DNA of 12,700 nucleotides from an uncultured Mollicutes bacterium (lineage in GTDB: Bacteria; Bacillota_I; Bacilli_A; Acholeplasmatales; Anaeroplasmataceae). This document shows positions 1 to 6,514 of the stretch, piece by piece (position 1 is the stretch's first letter; each line of letters opens with the position of its first letter). The DNA lies in contig UQGR01000045.1 of assembly GCA_900540705.1 (NCBI GenBank), positions 1-12,700 of the forward strand. The letters are read 5' to 3'. A program made the translations under genes and the position numbers. The notes under the pieces were generated by a model. It ran no database searches. It worked only from the letters and a program-made list of their open reading frames with translations, and was not told where the DNA came from.

Positions 1-360
1 GAAATACTTACACTTGCAGTTATGCTTGCCTGTGTTATGACTTTTATATTTCCAGCAATCTATTATATATTACTTTTTTCAATTTCAGTTATAACTCTTT
101 TTTCCGTTTATGCATGGTATCCAGAATTTTCATCTTTATGGGCAGGTGGTGAGACTTTAGTAGAGGTGGCTACATATTTTGCTCAAAGCTGGCAATATAC
201 AGTCCCTATCCTTCTTATACTTTCTGTTTGTTCAATCTTATGTCTATGCTTTGATAGAAGCCAAAAGCATCTTGCAAGAATCATTTTATCTATATTGTTT
301 GCAATTTTTGCTATTATAGTTTTATTCCTTAAATTAGTCAATGAGGATGTTATAGTATGA
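1..360 (+). CDS. Multi-pass membrane protein, 5'-truncated by the window edge
   Basis: The frame is open from base 1, so the first in-window ATG (base 22) is probably internal and the true start lies off the left edge. The visible 119 residues are very hydrophobic. Membrane segments lie at about residues 2-38 (one long or two closely packed helices), 66-84 and 92-112, with a more polar loop at about 40-65. The C-terminus is short (NEDVIV). The TGA stop overlaps the ATG of the next gene (ATGA at 357-360), which implies translational coupling and a shared operon. I recognise no family or catalytic motif. It could be a component of an uncharacterised membrane complex with the next gene. Confidence is high that it is a real gene and low for any function. 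Confidence 0.75.
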   Translation, partial: EILTLAVMLACVMTFIFPAIYYILLFSISVITLFSVYAWYPEFSSLWAGGETLVEVATYFAQSWQYTVPILLILSVCSILCLCFDRSQKHLARIILSILFAIFAIIVLFLKLVNEDVIV

Positions 361-860
361 AAAAATTAAACTTAAAATTGACAGGGGAAAGAAGTCTTGG
401 GAACTGCTGTGTATTCATTGAGGGTGAACATGTAAAATTTAAGAAGAATGAGTTTGGGAATTTAGTTATAAACTATAAAACGGAGAAAGAACGGATTTCC
501 ATTGAAATATTTAATGTTTTAGATTCTGGGGGCATATTTTGGTTTTTAACACAAATCTTCTTTTTTGTCATAAGTATTTTTGGAATTTTTGATGTTCATC
601 ATAAACAAAAATATATAGCTTTTTCCTATAAAAGTGAAGTTCATTTAAAGGAAGATAGCCATATGGTTTTACGGTGTAATCCTCTAAAGGATAATACAAA
701 GGCATTTGACTTAGAGACAAATTTAGAAGTGATAGAAGAAAAAAATATATTTTTTGTAGACGAAAATGCAAGAAGGAAAAGGAAGCTTTTAGCTATTATT
801 AAGGTTACTTTATTTCTAGTCATACTTGGCTTTACGATTGGTATTTTTATTTTAAAATAA
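357..860 (+). CDS. Small membrane protein of unknown function with two predicted transmembrane helices
   Basis: This 167-residue protein starts at an ATG overlapping the previous stop codon (ATGA), with a modest GAGG ribosome binding site at 343-346. Residues 1-57 are polar and beta-like. A hydrophobic, Phe-rich helix spans about 58-79, a second soluble stretch about 80-140, and a C-terminal helix about 145-166 follows a basic RRKRK run at 139-143. The RRKRK run would sit on the cytoplasmic side by the positive-inside rule. No known motif is visible. The coupling to the upstream membrane gene and the 19-base gap to the LURP-one-like gene make a three-gene operon likely. Function is unknown. 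Confidence 0.8.
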   Translation: MKKLNLKLTGERSLGNCCVFIEGEHVKFKKNEFGNLVINYKTEKERISIEIFNVLDSGGIFWFLTQIFFFVISIFGIFDVHHKQKYIAFSYKSEVHLKEDSHMVLRCNPLKDNTKAFDLETNLEVIEEKNIFFVDENARRKRKLLAIIKVTLFLVILGFTIGIFILK

Positions 861-879
861 ATAGAAGAAAGGAGAAAAT

Positions 880-1356
880 ATGAAGGTAATAATTAAGAAT
901 AAGTTTTTTTCCCTAGGTGGGAGTTCAAGTGTTAAAAATGAACTAGGGGAAGATGTTTTCTATGTAAAAGGTAGATTTTTAAGTCCTACCCATGTAAAGT
1001 GGGTATGTGATTTGAAAAATCATAAACTTTTTAAAATTAGAAATAAATGGTTTAACTTTTTCCATGAGCGAGCTTACGTGTATGAGGGGAAGGCTAAAAT
1101 TGCTAAAGTGAAGCATCCCTTTTTTGGAGGGAAAAAATTTATTGTCCAGGGATACAAGGATGAGATTTTGATTGATGGTAATTTTTTTGGAAAAAATTCG
1201 ACAATAACAAGAAATGGTCAGATTGTTGGGACAATCACTAGAGAATTTACAGTTGTCAATGATACGTTCTCTTTAGAAGCGGAGGAGAAGGATATGCCTT
1301 TGATGATAGCTCTTGTGATAGCTATAGATAATATTGTTGATAAAATAACAAAATAA
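880..1356 (+). CDS. LURP-one-related / YxjI-like (Tubby C-terminal-like fold) protein
   Basis: The 158-residue product has the layout of bacterial LURP-one-related (YxjI-type) proteins. It has an N-terminal 'KNKFFSLGGSSSVKNELGE' strand pair (residues 6-24), then repeated short beta-strand units, each reading like 'property of the molecule, then linkage to the next' (VFYVKGRF, HKLFKIRNK, KAKIAKVKH, DEILIDGNFFG, GQIVGTITREF). It closes with a hydrophobic helix ending ALVIAIDNIVDK (144-155), which in this fold fills the barrel. Length is typical for the family. No signal peptide is seen, so it should be cytosolic or peripheral to the membrane. The start is supported by AAAGGAG at 868-874. Members are proposed to bind membrane lipids or act as scaffolds; the bacterial role is not established. 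It is the last gene of its operon, with a terminator about 80 bases downstream. Confidence 0.82.
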   Translation: MKVIIKNKFFSLGGSSSVKNELGEDVFYVKGRFLSPTHVKWVCDLKNHKLFKIRNKWFNFFHERAYVYEGKAKIAKVKHPFFGGKKFIVQGYKDEILIDGNFFGKNSTITRNGQIVGTITREFTVVNDTFSLEAEEKDMPLMIALVIAIDNIVDKITK

Positions 1357-1433
1357 GGAATAGCTATATATAGAAAGGTATTTTAACATAAAACCTCCTA
1401 GTATACTTTATCATTATAATTTATCAAAAAGTT

Positions 1434-1466
1434 AGGGACTTCAAATAAGTCCCTTTATTTTTTTTT
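1434..1466 (+). terminator. Intrinsic terminator after the LURP-one operon
   Basis: A perfect 8-bp stem (AGGGACTT at 1434-1441 with AAGTCCCT at 1447-1454) closes a 5-base loop and is followed by TTTA and a run of T to 1466. It lies between the stop of the LURP-one-like gene and the ABC-importer genes, so it ends the first transcript. Because it also lies 5' of the importer genes it could act as an attenuator. I see no leader peptide or conserved riboswitch core before it, so plain termination is the simpler reading. Confidence 0.85.
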
Positions 1467-1503
1467 AATTTAGGTGTATCATAAATAGGAAAGGAAGAGA
1501 AGT

Positions 1504-2454
1504 ATGAAAAAGATTTTAACAATTTTATTATTAGGGTTTACTATGTTGTTTGTATCTTGTACGAACCAAAGTAAATCTGCTTTAAATATTTATATGCCAG
1601 ATGGGGCGCCAGCCTTAGCTATGGCCAATGTATTAGATGAGGGATTTTCTCATGAGGACTATGAAGCAAACTTCAATATTGTGAATGCAAATATGATAAC
1701 CAATATCGTATCCTCCAGTTCCTGTGATCTTGCAATAATTCCTACTACAGCTGCAGCTCAGCTATATTCAAAGGGGGTAGGAATTCGACTTGCCTCTGTC
1801 AATGTATTTGGCAATTTGTATATTGCAGGAACTACAACCTTAGATTCTTTAGAAGGGTTGAAGGGCAAAGTAGTATACACTACGATTGGAACGACAATTT
1901 CCTTAGTGAAATATATTTTAGCTCAAAATTCAATTGAGGTTGAGGATGGTAGTGAGCCTGTTGCGGACAAGGTGGTTTTGGATTCAAGATCAGATGGAAC
2001 AGAAATTGTTCAGCTATTAAAAAAAGCATCTACCGGGGGCAAGGAGGCCTATGGCGTTTTAGGTGAGCCTGTTGTGTCTAAGGCGTTAGATATGATTTCT
2101 AATTTAAAGCTAACCTTTGATTTACAGAAGGAGTATAAGGAAGTTACTGGATTTGATGGCTATCCACAGGCTTGTCTTGTTGTAAAGGATAAGGTATATC
2201 AGGAGCATACAGGCTTTGTAGAGGCATTCTTAGATAAATTAGCTTCTAATGAGAATTTCCTAAAGGAAAATGTAAATCGTTTGCCTGACATTTTTAAAAA
2301 GTATGATAGTACTTTACAGAATATGACTTTTACTTTAGATACGATTACTAGATCTAATGTGAAACTTCAAAAGGCCAGCTTAGCTATGGAATCTGTAAAG
2401 AACTATGTGGCAGCACTCGTTAAAGTGGAGCTAGATGAGGAATTTTTCCTATAA
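1504..2454 (+). CDS. ABC importer substrate-binding lipoprotein (NMT1/SsuA-like)
   Basis: A 316-residue extracytoplasmic binding protein. The N-terminus is a lipoprotein signal: MKK, a hydrophobic core, and the lipobox FVSC with Cys19 as the lipidated residue, followed by a polar linker. The mature domain opens with a strand containing YMPDGAPALAMANVL (30-44), a pattern of type II periplasmic-binding folds of the NMT1/SsuA/TauA class. It continues with DLAIIPTTAAAQLY, then LEGLKGKVVYTTIGTT, as expected for the ligand cleft and hinge region. It is followed by a permease and an ATPase in the same direction, which fixes its role as the receptor of an importer. The ligand cannot be read from sequence; thiamine precursors, nitrate/sulfonate-type anions or another small organic ligand are possible. 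The ribosome binding site is AGGAAGAGA just upstream. Confidence 0.88.
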   Translation: MKKILTILLLGFTMLFVSCTNQSKSALNIYMPDGAPALAMANVLDEGFSHEDYEANFNIVNANMITNIVSSSSCDLAIIPTTAAAQLYSKGVGIRLASVNVFGNLYIAGTTTLDSLEGLKGKVVYTTIGTTISLVKYILAQNSIEVEDGSEPVADKVVLDSRSDGTEIVQLLKKASTGGKEAYGVLGEPVVSKALDMISNLKLTFDLQKEYKEVTGFDGYPQACLVVKDKVYQEHTGFVEAFLDKLASNENFLKENVNRLPDIFKKYDSTLQNMTFTLDTITRSNVKLQKASLAMESVKNYVAALVKVELDEEFFL

Positions 2455-2476
2455 TAGGTAAGGAGGAAAAGGAACC

Positions 2477-3244
2477 ATGAAAAAACTGTTATTTAATTCC
2501 ATATATCCAATAGCAGTAATTCTTATGGTTCTTCTCATTTGGTATTTTGCTTGTTGGTGGATTGATGTTGAGATTATCTTGCCAACACCCGCTCAGGCAT
2601 TTATTCATATAGGTGCTTATTTAAAGGATATTTCATTTTGGGTTTCTCTTGGCTGGACGTATCTTAGATGTATAGAAAGCTTTTTGATTGCGTTTTTGAT
2701 AGCCTTGGGATTGGCAGTTCTTGCCTATAGTAAAAAGGAAGCAGAAAAATTTATCAATCCCTTTATGGCTTTTATAAGGGCAATTCCGACGATGGCTATC
2801 ATTTTAATATTAATAATATCCATAGCCCCAGAGGGGACCCCTATTGTGGTTGCTGGTATTGTTATATGTCCAACCCTTTATCAGTCCTTTTTGACGAGTC
2901 TTAAACAGATTGACCAAAAGCTTGTTGAAATGGCAAATATCTATCATGTTTCTAAAAAGAATCAAATATTTAAATTTTATATTCCAACGGTACTACCTGG
3001 AATATTGGAAAATAGTGCTACAGGATTTAGCTTAAACATCAAGTTAATTATAGCTGCGGAGGCAATGGCCCAAACTAGAAACAGCATTGGTAAATTGATG
3101 CAGTATGCAAAGATAAGTATTGAAATTGAGAAGCTGTTTGCTCTTACCATTCTAGCGGTTATACTGAGTGTAATCAGTGAGGCTTTGATTAAATTATTTA
3201 AAAGGGTGGTGTGTCGATATGATTCAGCTCAAAGAAATAACTAA
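2477..3244 (+). CDS. ABC importer permease (SsuC/TauC/ThiX-type, BPD_transp_1)
   Basis: This 255-residue integral membrane protein has about six helices: roughly 8-29, 55-84, 97-117, 121-141, 184-200 and 218-241. The cytoplasmic EAA-type coupling loop is visible at about 148-176 (KLVEMANIYHVSKK through FYIPTVLPGI), with the family's P-x-x-L-P-G-I ending. This loop docks on the ATPase. The proline-containing ILPTPAQAF after the first helix is also typical of the SsuC/TauC/ThiX group. Start is fixed by a strong AAGGAGG at 2460-2466. The coding sequence overlaps the ATPase start by 26 bases, which indicates translational coupling. It presumably forms a homodimeric channel, as in related importers. 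Confidence 0.93.
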   Translation: MKKLLFNSIYPIAVILMVLLIWYFACWWIDVEIILPTPAQAFIHIGAYLKDISFWVSLGWTYLRCIESFLIAFLIALGLAVLAYSKKEAEKFINPFMAFIRAIPTMAIILILIISIAPEGTPIVVAGIVICPTLYQSFLTSLKQIDQKLVEMANIYHVSKKNQIFKFYIPTVLPGILENSATGFSLNIKLIIAAEAMAQTRNSIGKLMQYAKISIEIEKLFALTILAVILSVISEALIKLFKRVVCRYDSAQRNN

Positions 3245-3881
3245 GGCATATCATAAACCTTTATTTGATCATTTTTCCCTTGACATTCCCCAAGATAAAA
3301 TCACTTGTATCTTAGGAGAGAGTGGGGTTGGTAAAACAACATTGCTAAAGATGATTGCTGGATTGACAGAGTATCAGGGACAAATTATAGGTGTACCTAA
3401 GCTTTCTTATATCTTTCAGGAGGAACGATTAATTCCTTCCTTAACCGTCCTAGGGAATCTAAAGTTGATTTGTCCAACCGCAAGTGAAGAGAAGATTAAA
3501 GCTTTACTTCAAAACTTGGAGATAGAAGATAAAGGGAATTTCTATCCAGACCAGCTGTCTGGTGGAGAGGCTCAGCGTGTTTCTATAGCTAGAGCGTTTC
3601 TCTATGATGCACCATTGATTTTGATGGATGAGCCGTTTTCCTCTTTGGATTTAACGTTAAAGCATAAGCTAATGCGATATTTTTGTACTTTGTGGAATCA
3701 AAGTCCTAAAACTGTGATTTTTGTAACTCATGATATTGATGAGGCAATTCTTTTGGGACATCAAATACATATTTTAAAGGATGGCCGCATGGATAAGACG
3801 TATTGTATAGAGGATGACTTGCCAAGAGGGTATGGGGAATATTCAGAGCTTAGAAAAGAAATAATTAGTAATTTTATTTAA
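3219..3881 (+). CDS. ABC importer ATPase (SsuB/TauB-like)
   Basis: This 220-residue nucleotide-binding protein has all core motifs: Walker A GESGVGKTT (33-41), Q-loop Gln67 in YIFQEERL, signature LSGGE (113-117), Walker B LILMDEP (133-139) with catalytic Glu138, D-loop SSLD (141-144), and H-loop His171 in VTHD. It should hydrolyse ATP in the cytosol to power the adjacent permease. It is slightly short for the SsuB/TauB group and has no C-terminal regulatory domain. The ATG lies inside the permease gene, with a GGGTGGTG ribosome binding site at 3204-3211. The aspartate-rich region after the H-loop (HDIDEAILLG) is typical of the nitrate/sulfonate/taurine subclass. Substrate is not determinable. 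Confidence 0.94.
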   Translation: MIQLKEITKAYHKPLFDHFSLDIPQDKITCILGESGVGKTTLLKMIAGLTEYQGQIIGVPKLSYIFQEERLIPSLTVLGNLKLICPTASEEKIKALLQNLEIEDKGNFYPDQLSGGEAQRVSIARAFLYDAPLILMDEPFSSLDLTLKHKLMRYFCTLWNQSPKTVIFVTHDIDEAILLGHQIHILKDGRMDKTYCIEDDLPRGYGEYSELRKEIISNFI

Positions 3882-3903
3882 TCAGAAAATAAAATTATAG
3901 TTT

Positions 3904-3937
3904 AATCACCATTTTATTGGTGATTTTTCTATTTTTT
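3904..3937 (+). terminator. Intrinsic terminator after the ABC-importer operon
   Basis: AATCACCA (3904-3911) pairs with TGGTGATT (3918-3925) around a 6-base loop and is followed by TTT, CTA and six T residues. It lies 22 bases after the ATPase stop codon, separating the importer transcript from the gdpP promoter about 70 bases further on. Confidence 0.85.
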
Positions 3938-4005
3938 CAGTAAAATTTGCTGGAATTTTCTACACAAAAAAATGAAGGTTTTCTAAGGAAATCCTATGCC
4001 TTTGA

Positions 4006-4034
4006 TTGATTATTGTTCCATATTTTGATATAAT
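4006..4034 (+). promoter_or_regulatory. Sigma-A promoter for the gdpP-rplI/dnaB/prfA operon
   Basis: A -35 box TTGATT (4006-4011) stands 17 bp from a consensus -10 box TATAAT (4029-4034). Transcription would start near 4041, leaving a very short leader of about 20 bases before the TTG start codon. It is the only clear promoter before a tightly packed three-gene unit that runs to the terminator at 8960-8991. Confidence 0.75.
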
Positions 4035-4046
4035 GTTAAACTAGAA

Positions 4047-4064
4047 GAGAGGTGAATGCATTTG
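4047..4064 (+). promoter_or_regulatory. Ribosome binding site that favours a TTG start for GdpP
   Basis: The Shine-Dalgarno sequence GAGAGGTG (4047-4054) sits only one base before the ATG at 4056, too close for normal initiation. The in-frame TTG at 4062, two codons later, lies 7 bases after it, which is optimal. The protein from the TTG would begin fMet-KKFIATILS, a normal start for a membrane anchor. I therefore choose 4062; use of 4056 would add only two residues. Confidence 0.65.
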
Positions 4065-6503
4065 AAAAAGTTTATAGCTACTATTCTATCTATAGGGGTA
4101 ACAGTAGTATTCATCTATTTTACTTATTATTTTCATAATGACCTAACTCGGTTCTTTGTTTTTTTGTCTTTGTCAATTTTCTCTTTAGCAATTTCCATTG
4201 TTTTAATTATGCTATTATTAAACAAGAAAAATGTAGAGAAGATCACCTGGCTTGAAAATAGATTAAATGTTTGGAATTCCATTTCTCACCATGTTTCCGC
4301 TGCAGGAGATGAGGCTTTTACAAAGCTTCCTATTGGAATTATCGTATATGATTCTAGCATGGAGGTCAAATGGGCAAATGACTATGCAAAGCAGGTATTT
4401 AAGGATAATTTGATTAATAGCTCCTTAGATTCTATTACAGAAGGATTTATTGATGAAATCTTAGATGGAAAGGAAAAAATGCTGATTCAAGCCTTTGATT
4501 TATGCTTTGATGTAGTACATAATGTAGAGAATCGGATTTTATATTTCTTTGATGTAACACATCGAGAGGAAACCTTAAAAAGATATAATAATCGTATTAC
4601 AGCTTTTGCAGTGATAGATATTGATAATTTAGAGGAATCCTTAAAGCGATATGATATGCAGGAACAATCTAACTTAAAGGGACAGATTCTGGGTGTAATC
4701 TCGGATTGGATTCATAGTCATGGGTGCTGCTTAGAAACCTTATCGAATAATCAAATGCTGGCAGTCTTTGACCATGAGGCCTTAAATAAAATGATTGCAG
4801 ATAAGTTTTCTGTGTTGAATGTCGTACGTGAAATTTCTGATAAAAATCATCTTAAGGCTAGTATGTCTATGGGTGTTGCCTGTTTTGATGTAGAAGCCTC
4901 TGAATTGGTTGTTTTAGCACAAAATGCAATAGAGCTTGCTGAAAAACGTGGTGGTGATCAGGTAGTTGTCAATATTCAAAATCAGAAGATTCAATATTTT
5001 GGTGGAAATACCAACTCCTTAGAGAAAAATACGTTAGTCGAGGCTCGTATTCAAACTATGGCATTAAAGGAAGCAATTGAGTCTAGTAGTAATGTATTGA
5101 TTATGTGTCATGAGTTAGCGGATTGTGATGCGATTGGATCTATGCTTGGTGTTTGGTACATCGCTAGTACCTCAACCAAAAACTGTAAGATGGTATTTGA
5201 GCCTAAGCTAGCAGATGCTACAGTACAAAAGATATTCGAAAAAATTAAAGCCCACAGCAATCCTGCAATTTTTAATGGCTTTATAACCAAAGCAGAAGCA
5301 AAAGAGTTAATTAAGGCTGATACCTTGCTAATTATGACAGATACGCAGTCTCCAAGACTGGCTATGTTTCCTGATATTTTAGCCCAAGTTAAAAATGTAT
5401 CTGTTATTGACCATCATCGTGCAAGTGATGCTGGATACACAGAGACTGTATCCTATTATGTTGAGACGTCTGCATCTTCGACTGTAGAGCTAGTATCTGA
5501 AATGTTTTTATTCTATAATAAGAGCTTTGAGCTTGACCCATTAGTTGCATCTATTATGCTAGCTGGTATAGTGGTGGATACAAATAATTTTACGTATCGT
5601 ACCCGTACAAGAACCTTTGAGGCCGCTTCTACGTTAAACACTATGGGAGCAGATATGGTATTGATTAGAAGAATGCTTAGAGACTCCTATGAGGAAGAGC
5701 GTATGCTAGCAGAAGCTATGGTAAATGCGATGATTTATGAAAAGAGATTTGCGATTGTAGCAGAGCCTAATGATAAAATCATTCCTGATCGTACAACTTT
5801 AGCCAAGATTTCTGATAAAATGCTGACAATTGAAGGGATTGAGGTTTCCTTTACCATTGGCCGTATTGATAAGGATTTGGTAGGAATTTCAGCAAGAAGT
5901 ATAGAAAATATCAATGTTCAAATCATCATGGAAGAAATGGAGGGTGGTGGGCACTTTAATGCCGCCGCTACTCAGATTAAAGGAATTACAGTAGAGGATG
6001 CAAAGGCGCGTCTAATTCAAATTATAAAAAGAGATTATGTAGATACTGGAGATGGTAAAATGAAGGTTATTTTAGTTGCGGATGTAAAGGGCAAAGGAAA
6101 AAAGGATGACATCTTAGATGTTGCGAATGGGTATGGTAATTTCTTGATTAACAACAAGCTGGCTTTACTGGCAACAGAGGAGAATTTAAAGAAGCTTGCT
6201 GCTGCACAAGAACAAGAAAGAATCAACAATGAAAACCGTCGAAATGTTTTAGAAAAATTAAAGAATGAAATTCAAGATAAGTTTATTTCTGTTTACATTA
6301 AGGTTGGAGCCGATGGTAAGAATTTTGGCCATATTACTACAAAATATATTTGCGAGGAATTTGAAGCTCAAACAGGAATTCATTTGGATAAGAAGAAGGT
6401 AGAGCTTCCTGCTGAAATTAATTCTGTAGGTATCTTTACTGCCAATGTTCGTTTAGAAAAGGATATTATTGCCACCTTTGAAATCAATGTCATCGAAAAA
6501 TAA
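4062..6503 (+). CDS. gdpP-rplI: Cyclic-di-AMP phosphodiesterase GdpP fused in frame to ribosomal protein L9
   Basis: Residue numbers count from the ATG at 4056. Two membrane helices (about 5-26 and 33-55) are followed by a PAS-like region (about 88-165), a degenerate GGDEF domain (about 180-310), and DHH/DHHA1 phosphodiesterase domains (about 340-660). Metal and catalytic residues are visible: His352, Asp356 and Asp358, Asp429, the DHH triad 452-454, Asp508, and the GGGH motif 630-633. This is the complete membrane-anchored GdpP layout, which hydrolyses c-di-AMP to pApA in the cytosol. Instead of stopping near residue 660, the frame runs without linker or stop into a complete L9 sequence (669-815). 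GdpP alone is usually about 650-660 residues, so neither half is truncated. The separate genes gdpP, rplI and dnaB are normally consecutive in Bacillota, so loss of one stop codon explains the fusion. The dnaB ribosome binding site overlaps the TAA stop. Confidence 0.95.
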   Translation: MKKFIATILSIGVTVVFIYFTYYFHNDLTRFFVFLSLSIFSLAISIVLIMLLLNKKNVEKITWLENRLNVWNSISHHVSAAGDEAFTKLPIGIIVYDSSMEVKWANDYAKQVFKDNLINSSLDSITEGFIDEILDGKEKMLIQAFDLCFDVVHNVENRILYFFDVTHREETLKRYNNRITAFAVIDIDNLEESLKRYDMQEQSNLKGQILGVISDWIHSHGCCLETLSNNQMLAVFDHEALNKMIADKFSVLNVVREISDKNHLKASMSMGVACFDVEASELVVLAQNAIELAEKRGGDQVVVNIQNQKIQYFGGNTNSLEKNTLVEARIQTMALKEAIESSSNVLIMCHELADCDAIGSMLGVWYIASTSTKNCKMVFEPKLADATVQKIFEKIKAHSNPAIFNGFITKAEAKELIKADTLLIMTDTQSPRLAMFPDILAQVKNVSVIDHHRASDAGYTETVSYYVETSASSTVELVSEMFLFYNKSFELDPLVASIMLAGIVVDTNNFTYRTRTRTFEAASTLNTMGADMVLIRRMLRDSYEEERMLAEAMVNAMIYEKRFAIVAEPNDKIIPDRTTLAKISDKMLTIEGIEVSFTIGRIDKDLVGISARSIENINVQIIMEEMEGGGHFNAAATQIKGITVEDAKARLIQIIKRDYVDTGDGKMKVILVADVKGKGKKDDILDVANGYGNFLINNKLALLATEENLKKLAAAQEQERINNENRRNVLEKLKNEIQDKFISVYIKVGADGKNFGHITTKYICEEFEAQTGIHLDKKKVELPAEINSVGIFTANVRLEKDIIATFEINVIEK
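6048..6062 (+). promoter_or_regulatory. Candidate internal ribosome binding site and start codon for free L9
   Basis: GGAG at 6048-6051 lies 8 bases before the ATG at 6060, which is exactly the ancestral-looking first codon of L9. The spacing is right for initiation, although the Shine-Dalgarno match is only four to five bases. The GGAG also encodes part of the Thr-Gly-Asp-Gly junction, so chance cannot be excluded. Confidence 0.45.
6060..6503 (+). other. rplI: Ribosomal protein bL9 moiety of the fusion (complete two-domain L9)
   Basis: The last 147 residues of the fusion are a full-length bL9, starting at the Met of MKVILVADVKGKGKK. The N-terminal 23S-rRNA-binding domain (first about 50 residues) includes the NGYGNFLI segment. 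A charged, Ala/Glu-rich helix follows (LKKLAAAQEQER to LKNEIQDK). The C-terminal domain has the usual strands and GKNFGHITTKYI, DKKKVELP and the final VIEK. L9 normally binds helix 76 of 23S rRNA at the base of the L1 stalk and aids reading-frame maintenance. No other rplI copy lies in this window. Whether it works fused, as a free product from an internal start, or after proteolysis is not known. Confidence 0.93.
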
Positions 6504-6514
6504 GGAGAACGGGT

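Noticed and set aside
1197..1203. Single TTCGACA (Spo0A box-like) copies here and at 10480-10486.
   Set aside because: Both lie inside coding sequence, are single, and are not near a promoter; they are expected by chance and serve as background for the tandem pair at 12583-12599.
1273..1389. Minus-strand 38-codon open frame preceded by AGGAGG.
   Set aside because: The Shine-Dalgarno sequence is only four bases from the ATG, the frame is mostly antisense to the LURP-one-like gene, and the peptide looks random.
1357..1503. Possible TPP or other riboswitch ahead of the ABC-importer genes, given the thiamine-precursor-like transporter class.
   Set aside because: The 147-base gap has no TPP-type CTGAGA/ACCTGAT core or other conserved riboswitch core I can recognise. 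It contains a plain terminator hairpin and AT-rich sequence. TATAAT at 1415-1420 lacks a matching -35, and TTTATT (1454) with TATCAT (1477) is too weak to call as a promoter.
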